Source: Caccovicinus sp964425595 (GTDB lineage: Bacteria > Bacillota > Clostridia > Lachnospirales > Lachnospiraceae). Taken from it: a stretch of 13,711 nucleotides of DNA. The notes under the pieces were generated by a model that had not been told where the DNA came from, ran no database searches, and worked only from the letters and a program-made list of their open reading frames with translations. Every line of letters starts with the position of its first letter. Position 1 is the stretch's first letter. The translations under genes and the position numbers were made by a program. This document shows, one piece after another, positions 6,794-12,467 of the stretch. The stretch is from NCBI GenBank assembly GCA_964425595.1, contig CAYRMW010000058.1, forward strand, positions 1-13,711, read 5' to 3'.

Positions 6794-7663
6794 CTAAACC
6801 GGAATATCCAGGATCCGTTTTGACAGCCAAAACGCAATACCGTACACCCCCAGACATATGGTCATCAGGATCCGCCCGGCCGCCGTCCCGTACATCATGG
6901 CGAAGAATCCGGGCGAAGCCTTGTCCACATATAAGATCAGAAAAAACGGGATCATATCCATGATGCGCTGCTCCAGCCTCTTGGCTGCCGTCATATTCGC
7001 GATCTCTTCCTTCACCTGGGCCTTATCCCGGATGATCCCCGCGGTGTGGCTGATGATCGCGACCAGATCGCCTCCGCTTCGTCTGGCCGTGTTAAACACC
7101 TGAGCGAAGCTGCGCACATCCTCCAGACCGCTTCTCTGCCCAAACTCATACAGAACCTGCTCAGCCGGACGATTCATCCGGATCTGACGCACCATCCATA
7201 CAAATTCATTCCGGATCATTCCCGTCTTTCCATGTACCAGTTCCAGCTCCCGCACACTATTGGCCAGAGCATTTTCAAACGAATAGCCCGCACTCAGATT
7301 CGCCGCCAGGATCTGGATCCCCTCCTTAAACTCCTGGCTGAGACGGAAAAGCCGTTCTTCTTTCAGCTTTTTCCGATGAAGCAGCGGGTACGCTGCTCCA
7401 AAAGGCAGCAGAAGGAGGAATACCGGCACGCTTCGATAAAAGGTGTAGGCAATCAGCGCACACATCCCGATCCCCATGCTGCCGTAGCGGAGCCATTCCC
7501 GAAGCGACAGCGTGTAGCGCTCATAGCTGGATACCGGCTGCTCTGAGCTTTTCCCGCCGGATGAGGCTCCCCACCGGCGCCAGCGCTCCGTCCACCGGCT
7601 CCGCAGCGTCTTTTTCCGGATAATGGGGCCCGCCCGGCTGCCCTTCTCCTCCTTTCCCTTCAT
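6794..7663 (-). CDS. tadB: TadB-like T2SF platform protein
   Basis: About 289 residues from ATG 7663, with AGGA 8 nt upstream; ATG 7672 and TTG 7696 in the same frame are alternatives. After a basic N-terminal stretch (about 1-45), the recognisable family sequence begins with YERYTLSLREWL. Two membrane helices follow (about 63-75 and 79-95), then the T2SF cytoplasmic domain (LSQEFKEGIQILAANLSAGYSFENAL at about 108-133, RSGGDLVAIISHTA at 195-208), and two C-terminal helices (about 238-245 and 265-279). It is the partner of TadC in the pilus platform on which TadA acts. The start lies inside tadA, so the first 143 nt would be read in two frames. All clearly conserved sequence starts just where tadA stops, so the basic N-terminal extension is uncertain. 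Confidence 0.88.
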   Translation of the reverse strand: MKGKEEKGSRAGPIIRKKTLRSRWTERWRRWGASSGGKSSEQPVSSYERYTLSLREWLRYGSMGIGMCALIAYTFYRSVPVFLLLLPFGAAYPLLHRKKLKEERLFRLSQEFKEGIQILAANLSAGYSFENALANSVRELELVHGKTGMIRNEFVWMVRQIRMNRPAEQVLYEFGQRSGLEDVRSFAQVFNTARRSGGDLVAIISHTAGIIRDKAQVKEEIANMTAAKRLEQRIMDMIPFFLILYVDKASPGFFAMMYGTAAGRILMTICLGVYGIAFWLSKRILDIPV

Positions 7664-8885
7664 AACACTCATCCTGCCCTTTCTCACGAAACGCAAACAA
7701 CGGGTTCAGCCGGATCTCGCCCTGCTCGATTCCGGCGATCTCTGCAATGGCGAGGACGCGGCGGCTCCTGTCCCTGAGGCGTCCCAAATGCACCAGGATA
7801 TCGATCGCCGCGCAGATCTGTGTGCGTATGGCCGAAAGCGGGAGATCGGCCGCCATCAGCACCATGGATTCCAGACGGGAGAGCATGTCCCGGGGACTGT
7901 TGGCATGGCCGGTACCCATACCGCTGTGTCCGGTATTAAAGGCCGTCAGCAGATCAAAGGCCTCCCCCGAGCGCACCTCCCCGACGATGATCCGCGATGG
8001 ATTCATCCGCAGCGATGCCCGGATCAACTCACGGATCGATACCGCTCCTTCCCCCTCGCTGTTGGCGTTGCGCGCTTCCAGCCGGATGAGATTTTCCACC
8101 TGCTGGATCTTTAGCTCGGCAGAATCCTCTATGGTGATCACCCGCTCTTCAGGCGGAATAAAGGCAGAGAGGGCGTTTAAGAAGGTGCTCTTCCCGGAAT
8201 TGGTCCCCCCGCTGATGAAGATATTATATCCCGCCTGTACTAACGCCTTGAGAAAACCGGCAGCCTCCGGCGTAATGGACCGGTACCGGATCAGCCTTTC
8301 CATGGTGATGGGCTCCGGAAACTTCCGGATCGTCACGGCCGGGCCGTCCATCGCCACCGGCGGGAGCACCACATGCACCCTGGAGCCATCCTCAAGCCGC
8401 GCGTCTACGATGGGGTTTGATACATTCACCATGCGGTTTACCCGGCTGACGATCTGCTGGATCATATCTTCCAGCTGTTCGGCGCTGTCAAACGCCTTCC
8501 CCCACAGGAATGTACGGCCGTCCCGCTCGATAAAAATCTTTTCATGGCCATTGACCATGATCTCCGTCACCTGCCGGTCATCCACCAGCTCCTGCAAAAT
8601 GCCGAGGCGCCGGAAAGAATCAAACAGCCTCGTCCGAAGATCGACCTTTTCTTTCAGCGGGATGTATTCTTCCTGTCCGGCTTCCAGGATCATCCGGTCG
8701 ATCATCTCCCAAAGCTCCTCATCGCTGACGGAGCTTCGATATTCCATCTCTTCCATCACCTTCTGCCTGAGCCTGCGCCGCAGCGACGGGACGCCCCCGC
8801 CATCCGTACCCAAAGCCCCTTCACGGCCTTCCCTCCCTGCCGCGCCGGGCTCTTTCGGCACCGTCTTCTCCTTCCGCTCCTTCAA
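7521..8885 (-). CDS. tadA: TadA/CpaF-type pilus assembly ATPase
   Basis: A hexameric cytoplasmic secretion ATPase (VirB11/CpaF/PilT superfamily) that powers Tad pilus assembly. With the TTG 8885 start it has 454 residues. Visible motifs: N-terminal helical region with VSDEELWEMID (about 53-63); VTEIMVNG (106-113); Walker A GGTNSGKST (226-234); Asp box ITIEDSAELKI (250-260); Walker B RIIVGEVRSGEA (298-309); His box FNTGHSGMGTGHANSP (316-331). All catalytic motifs are intact. The C-terminus REKLRAAGI matches the family ending, so the stop at 7521 is real. The TTG start overlaps the tadZ stop in TTGA and has a strong Shine-Dalgarno 6 nt upstream. GTG 8861 and GTG 8939 are possible but weaker starts. 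Confidence 0.95.
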   Translation of the reverse strand: MKERKEKTVPKEPGAAGREGREGALGTDGGGVPSLRRRLRQKVMEEMEYRSSVSDEELWEMIDRMILEAGQEEYIPLKEKVDLRTRLFDSFRRLGILQELVDDRQVTEIMVNGHEKIFIERDGRTFLWGKAFDSAEQLEDMIQQIVSRVNRMVNVSNPIVDARLEDGSRVHVVLPPVAMDGPAVTIRKFPEPITMERLIRYRSITPEAAGFLKALVQAGYNIFISGGTNSGKSTFLNALSAFIPPEERVITIEDSAELKIQQVENLIRLEARNANSEGEGAVSIRELIRASLRMNPSRIIVGEVRSGEAFDLLTAFNTGHSGMGTGHANSPRDMLSRLESMVLMAADLPLSAIRTQICAAIDILVHLGRLRDRSRRVLAIAEIAGIEQGEIRLNPLFAFREKGQDECYEGKGGEGQPGGPHYPEKDAAEPVDGALAPVGSLIRREKLRAAGIQL

Positions 8886-9889
8886 TTTCGTCCCCCTCCC
8901 CTGATCAGCTGCCGGACATAGTCCCCCAATTCCCCCCACAGCAGCTGATCCAGATAATTCTGCTTGCCGCCAAAGCTGCTGTGATAAGGCAGCTTAACTT
9001 TATATATCCGCTCCAGCAGGCCGGCATGCCCGGAAACCGATACGTATTCTTCGAATTCCCGGATCTTGGCCGCCGATATCCAGTCCTGCCGGACCGGCAT
9101 ATAAATGCCCTGACATAAAAGCAGGATGGGGAGCGCCGCCCGGCCAAACTGTCCCAGATCCACAACGATCGCATCGTAGATCCCCTCCGCGGCAATGCTC
9201 TGCAAAAGGCCGGCCATCTCACCGCCGCTGACCTGACACAGGTCTTCAGGATATCGTGCCGGAAGGATATAATCCAGATCATCCCAGCTGTACACCAGAG
9301 ATTTCAGCCGCGCCCAGTTCAGGCTGCCCTGCTGGCTGTAATAATACAGCACGTCCGAAAGATCGCCCGGCCCCTGCTGCCCCATGATCGTGCGCAGGCC
9401 GGAACAATCTTCCAGATTCAGATAAAGTGCCCTCCCCTCCTTTCCCAGCATCTGCCCCATCGTCAGGGCAAAGGACGTTTTCAGGCAGCGGTTTACCGGG
9501 GAATATACGCCGATCAGCCGGCTTGGCGGCCCTGCCGACGGCGCCGGCGGCGTGGCCGGCGCCGCGCTGTAGCAGGCCATCACCTCGCGGATTATATGAT
9601 CCGCCGCCTGATATTTGTAAACACGCGGACACCCACCTGTCTCCGCGATCATCTCTCCGTCGGAAAGAAGGACCGTCTGACCGGCGCCAATATCCCGCAC
9701 CGCCGCCTCTGCCCCGGCATCCACCAGAAGGATCTCTACGGGATTTTCCCGGGCAAACTGCTTCAGACGCTCGATGCTGGTAAAGGCAATCACCGTAAAC
9801 GGTACCTTCCCCTTCTGATTTGCCGTCTCTGCGAAACGGTCCGCAAAAAACGGGTCTACATCATAAACTGCCATAATCCTCTTTTTCAT
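8882..9889 (-). CDS. tadZ: TadZ/CpaE-like MinD-family localisation protein with degenerate P-loop
   Basis: 335 residues from ATG 9889, which has GGGAGG 11 nt upstream. An in-frame ATG at 9976 would add 29 residues unlike the family. Residues 1-105 form an atypical receiver-like domain starting MKKRIMAVYDVDPFFADRF. A Pro/Ala-rich linker (about 108-123) leads to a ParA/MinD-like domain. The P-loop is YSPVNRCLKTSF (129-140): Lys137, Thr138 and Ser139 remain, but the glycines of the usual KGGxGKT are lost. VVDLG (242-246) corresponds to Walker B. TadZ proteins place the Tad machine at a cell pole or focus and recruit other Tad proteins. The deviant loop suggests weak or absent ATP hydrolysis, which is an inference. 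It shares 4 nt with tadA. The 118-nt gap before it, after tadV, holds no gene or terminator that I can see. Confidence 0.88.
   Translation of the reverse strand: MKKRIMAVYDVDPFFADRFAETANQKGKVPFTVIAFTSIERLKQFARENPVEILLVDAGAEAAVRDIGAGQTVLLSDGEMIAETGGCPRVYKYQAADHIIREVMACYSAAPATPPAPSAGPPSRLIGVYSPVNRCLKTSFALTMGQMLGKEGRALYLNLEDCSGLRTIMGQQGPGDLSDVLYYYSQQGSLNWARLKSLVYSWDDLDYILPARYPEDLCQVSGGEMAGLLQSIAAEGIYDAIVVDLGQFGRAALPILLLCQGIYMPVRQDWISAAKIREFEEYVSVSGHAGLLERIYKVKLPYHSSFGGKQNYLDQLLWGELGDYVRQLIRGGGRN
8891..8900 (-). promoter_or_regulatory. ribosome binding site fixing the tadA TTG start
   Basis: GGGAGGGGGA on the minus strand ends 5-6 nt before TTG 8885. Together with the TTGA start/stop overlap with tadZ it supports this start over the two GTG codons nearby. 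Confidence 0.65.
9539..9564. repeat. 10-bp stem, 6-nt loop inverted repeat inside tadZ
   Basis: CGGCGCCGGC and its exact complement flank a 6-nt loop. It lies in the part of tadZ that encodes the Ala/Pro linker between the receiver-like and MinD-like domains. There is no U-tract after it on either strand, so it is not a Rho-independent terminator. It may only reflect GC-rich Ala/Pro codons. Confidence 0.75.
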
Positions 9890-10007
9890 CCAGTACTCTG
9901 CCTCCCTGCGGGGACATGCCATGCCTCTGCCGCCCCCTCTGTTTTCTGTCGCTACCATACCTGTCCGCCGGCGCATCAGGCCGCACCCGGATCCGCCCTC
10001 GTCTTAC

Positions 10008-10538
10008 TCATCTTCCCCGAGCGAAAACGATACTGAGTACCAGCCCCCAAAAAAGGCAGAATACCAGCGGCACCACGATCTCCTTCCCGTCGCGCTCCGG
10101 AACATAATATGCTGTTATCTCTTTTCCATGAAAAGTCTGCCCGATGTAGGCAGTCAGACGGCGCAGCCGGTCTCTCAGCAGTCTCCTGCGCAGCAGAAGC
10201 GCCAGAGACCAGCAGGCCCCGATCAACAGTCCGGTCCCGATCACCCGGAAACCGGTCTCAAAACCAAGATATCCGCAGATAAGCGCCATGCACTTAATGT
10301 CGGCAGCGCCCATCATCCGATAAAGAAATAGCAGAAAAAATAAACTGACTGTCACAACGATCCGGATCAGATATCCGGCCGCCGCCAGCCAGCTGCCGCA
10401 GGCAAAGCAGACCAATCCGGCAATACACCAGAAGGCGATCCATCGATTGGGGATCCGCCCGGCCCGTACATCCCAAAGGCCGGCCACAGCAAGGCAGATC
10501 ACCAGCCCGCGTACAAGCAATTCATCCATACTCTCCAT
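10008..10538 (-). CDS. tadV: TadV/CpaA-type prepilin peptidase, first gene of the tad operon
   Basis: A 176-residue membrane protein of the A24 aspartyl prepilin peptidase family. Asp23 in LWDVRAGRIPN and Asp80 in GAADIK are the two catalytic aspartates. The second motif has Ala-Ala where GxGD enzymes have x-Gly, as is common in TadV-type enzymes (from memory). There are about five to six hydrophobic segments. A basic loop RRRLLRDRLRRL lies before a C-terminal helix, VPLVFCLFWGLVLSIVF. It should cut the leader of Flp and perhaps of the TadE-like proteins. ATG 10538 has AGGTGAG just upstream and lies 40 nt from the -10 box; ATG 10529 is an alternative. It is the first of two such peptidases in this operon. 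Confidence 0.9.
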   Translation of the reverse strand: MESMDELLVRGLVICLAVAGLWDVRAGRIPNRWIAFWCIAGLVCFACGSWLAAAGYLIRIVVTVSLFFLLFLYRMMGAADIKCMALICGYLGFETGFRVIGTGLLIGACWSLALLLRRRLLRDRLRRLTAYIGQTFHGKEITAYYVPERDGKEIVVPLVFCLFWGLVLSIVFARGR

Positions 10539-10577
10539 ATCTCACCTGTCTTTCCGGCAGGTACTGGATGTAGGTTT

Positions 10578-10607
10578 ATTATGGCACATGTCCGGGCGTT
10601 TTGTCAA
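10578..10607 (-). promoter_or_regulatory. sigma-A promoter of the tad operon
   Basis: Minus strand: TTGACA (10607-10602, perfect -35), 18-nt spacer, CATAAT (10583-10578, 5 of 6). An A-rich tract just upstream (about 10608-10635) could act as an UP element. Initiation near 10571 would leave a leader of about 33 nt, too short for a riboswitch. The strong match suggests that the operon does not need an alternative sigma factor. Confidence 0.65.
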
Positions 10608-10669
10608 CCTTTATTTCCATATTTTCCCATTTTGTTTTGCCCGCTGTTCCTTTTTCTGTCCGTATCGTA

Positions 10670-10698
10670 TTGACCTTGCCATGCTTTCGTGATAGAAT
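10670..10698 (+). promoter_or_regulatory. sigma-A promoter of the arsR-type/amylase/glgB operon
   Basis: TTGACC (10670-10675), 17-nt spacer, TAGAAT (10693-10698); each box matches 5 of 6 positions at ideal spacing. It is divergent from the tad promoter with 62 nt between the two -35 boxes. Initiation near 10705 gives a leader of about 55 nt. Confidence 0.72.
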
Positions 10699-10706
10699 AC
10701 ATTTTA

Positions 10707-10722
10707 GTTTAATTTTTTAAAC
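10707..10722. promoter_or_regulatory. candidate operator palindrome
   Basis: GTTTAA-TTTT-TTAAAC is a perfect 6-bp inverted repeat with a 4-nt centre, starting 9 nt after the -10 box and covering the expected start of transcription. Its position suits repression by the dimeric winged-helix regulator encoded next to it. The link to that regulator is inferred; an AT-rich palindrome can also arise by chance. Confidence 0.5.
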
Positions 10723-10737
10723 CAAGCGCAGCGATCC

Positions 10738-10747
10738 AGGAAGGAGG
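10738..10747 (+). promoter_or_regulatory. ribosome binding site of the arsR-type gene
   Basis: AGGAAGGAGG is a strong Shine-Dalgarno, but its spacing to TTG 10760 is long (12 nt). No ATG lies in the frame until 10802, which would cut into the first helix, so TTG is preferred. Confidence 0.55.
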
Positions 10748-10759
10748 CCGTATTACATC

Positions 10760-11083
10760 TTGACTACTCCGCAGGAATTAAGAGAAGCTTTCCACCAGTG
10801 TATGCCGCTTTTTATCGCGTTAGGAGACGAGGTGCGCCTGACGATCATCGAAACGCTGGCCTCGCCGCAGCCGATGGACCGCCATGGCCTGAATGTCAAC
10901 CAGATCACCGAAAAGACCAGCCTGTCACGGCCGGCGATCTCCCATCACCTGAAGATCCTGAAGGATGCCGGGCTGGTCAACGTCCGTCAGGAAGGCACGT
11001 CCAATTACTATTATCTTACGGTCGCCGAGCCCACGCGCAGGCTGATGCACCTGGGGTTCCGCCTGGAGGAATTCATCACCTGA
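10760..11083 (+). CDS. ArsR-type winged helix-turn-helix regulator
   Basis: A 107-residue protein, the usual ArsR/SmtB size. After a first helix (ELREAFHQCMPLFIALGDEVRLTIIETLA), the recognition region NQITEKTSLSRPAISHHLKILKDAGLV (about 47-73) and the wing VRQEGTSNYYYLTV (75-88) are clear. The metal-sensing motif ELCVCDL of ArsR/SmtB sensors is absent, and the only cysteine is in the first helix, so it probably does not sense metal through that site. Such proteins act as dimeric repressors released by a ligand or another signal. The gene lies 43 nt before the amylase gene and just after a palindrome at the promoter, so it may repress its own operon and so glucan metabolism; this is inferred. 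The TTG start is likely. Confidence 0.85.
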   Translation: MTTPQELREAFHQCMPLFIALGDEVRLTIIETLASPQPMDRHGLNVNQITEKTSLSRPAISHHLKILKDAGLVNVRQEGTSNYYYLTVAEPTRRLMHLGFRLEEFIT

Positions 11084-11126
11084 TCGCTCTCTGTCAGATC
11101 ACAGAACACACAGGAGGTATTTGAAC

Positions 11127-12461
11127 ATGCACACATGGTACGAAAAGGCCATTTTTTATCATATGTACCCGCTGGGGATGACCGGAGCGCCGAAGCAGAA
11201 TACCGAAGAAGGGACTGCCCGGCGTTTTGACGAGCTGAAGCAGTGGATCCCCCATATCCGTTCCCTCGGAGGTACAGCCATTTATATCGGTCCCCTTTTC
11301 GAATCTTCTACTCACGGCTACGATACCATGGATTACAAGCTGGTGGACCGCCGGCTGGGGACGAATGAAGATTTCAAAGACTTCGTATCCCTCTGCCACC
11401 AGGCAGAGATCCGCGTGGTCGTCGACGGCGTGTTCAATCACACCGGCCGCGGTTTTTTTGCTTTCCGCAGCCTCCAGGAGCAGGGCGAGGCATCTCCCTT
11501 CCGCGACTGGTACCGCGGGGTCAATTTCGGCTGTGCTTCTCCCATGGGCGACCGTTTCAGCTACGAGGCCTGGCAGGGCCATTTTTCGCTTCCCTGCCTG
11601 AACCTGCGCAATCCCGCAGTCAAAGATTACCTCTTTGATGTCATCCGTTTCTGGATCGATGAGTTCCAGATCGACGGCATCCGCCTAGATTGCGCCAACG
11701 TGCTGGATTTTGATTTCATGAAAGAAATGCGCCGGGCCACCGAAGGGATGAAACAGGATTTCTGGCTGATGGGCGAAGTGATCCATGGGGATTATGCACG
11801 CTGGGTCAATCCGGAGATGCTTCACTCCGTAACCAATTACGAACTGCACAAGAGTCTGTATTCCGGATTCAATGACCACAACTTCTTCGAGATCGCCCAC
11901 AATGTACGGCGGCTGGAAGCCATCCACCGGAAGCTTTTTACGTTCGTGGATAATCACGATGAGGACCGCATCGCCAGTAAGCTCCGGGATAAGGAACACC
12001 TGTTTCCTGTTTATCTGTGCCTCCTTACCCTGCCCGGCATTCCTTCTGTATACTATGGCGGCGAATGGGCCATCACCGGCACCCGCACCAGCACCAGCGA
12101 TGAGGCACTGCGTCCGGCGCTTTCCCCTGCGCAGGATAAAACGCTTCACTGTCCGCTGACCGACCAGATCGCCGCGCTGGCGAAGATCCATCGGGAAAAT
12201 CCCGAGTACCATGACGGCGTATACCAGGAGCTTCTTTTAACGAACCGGCAGTATGCCTTCGCCCGCCGTGCCGGAAAGAGCATCTGCGTCACCGCGGTAA
12301 ATAACGACAGTCAGGAAGCCGTTGTCACGGTTCCGATCCCGGTCCCGGCCGATCACGCAAAGGATCTGCTGACCGAAAACAGCGTTCCCATCGAAAACGG
12401 AAAGATCACACTGACGCTGGCCGCCAACGGGGGCACGGTTTTAAAAATAAGGGAGGAGTAG
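11127..12461 (+). CDS. cytoplasmic GH13 alpha-amylase-family glycoside hydrolase
   Basis: 444 residues from ATG 11127, with AGGAGG 9 nt upstream; an in-frame TTG at 11121 is too close to that site. It has a (beta/alpha)8 GH13 catalytic domain from residue 1 to about 370 and a short beta-sandwich domain to the end. Conserved regions: I, DGVFNHTG (100-107); II, GIRLDCAN with nucleophile Asp188; III, GEV with acid/base Glu217; IV, FVDNHDEDR with Asp278. There is no signal peptide and no N-terminal starch- or dextrin-binding domain, so it should act inside the cell on glycogen-derived or imported maltodextrins, much like neopullulanase or cyclomaltodextrinase relatives. Exact specificity cannot be told from the sequence alone. 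GlgB starts 6 nt after its stop, which points to one transcript and a shared role in glycogen turnover. Confidence 0.9.
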   Translation: MHTWYEKAIFYHMYPLGMTGAPKQNTEEGTARRFDELKQWIPHIRSLGGTAIYIGPLFESSTHGYDTMDYKLVDRRLGTNEDFKDFVSLCHQAEIRVVVDGVFNHTGRGFFAFRSLQEQGEASPFRDWYRGVNFGCASPMGDRFSYEAWQGHFSLPCLNLRNPAVKDYLFDVIRFWIDEFQIDGIRLDCANVLDFDFMKEMRRATEGMKQDFWLMGEVIHGDYARWVNPEMLHSVTNYELHKSLYSGFNDHNFFEIAHNVRRLEAIHRKLFTFVDNHDEDRIASKLRDKEHLFPVYLCLLTLPGIPSVYYGGEWAITGTRTSTSDEALRPALSPAQDKTLHCPLTDQIAALAKIHRENPEYHDGVYQELLLTNRQYAFARRAGKSICVTAVNNDSQEAVVTVPIPVPADHAKDLLTENSVPIENGKITLTLAANGGTVLKIREE

Positions 12462-12467
12462 ACAATC

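Noticed and set aside
5728..6963. A 411-codon open frame on the plus strand opposite tadC and tadB
   Set aside because: It is antisense to genes with clear T2SF homology, its protein is Pro/Arg-rich and resembles no family, and long antisense frames are expected in GC-rich DNA.
7747..8904. A 385-codon open frame on the plus strand opposite tadA
   Set aside because: The opposite strand encodes all the ATPase motifs; the plus-strand protein is Ser/Arg-rich with no recognisable domain.
10539..10577. Possible riboswitch or leader RNA before the tad operon
   Set aside because: The leader is only about 33 nt from the predicted start to the first ATG, with no stable stem beyond a 4-bp one.
11685..12212. 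Open frames on the minus strand opposite the amylase and glgB genes
   Set aside because: The GH13 catalytic regions are intact on the plus strand, and the antisense proteins resemble no family.
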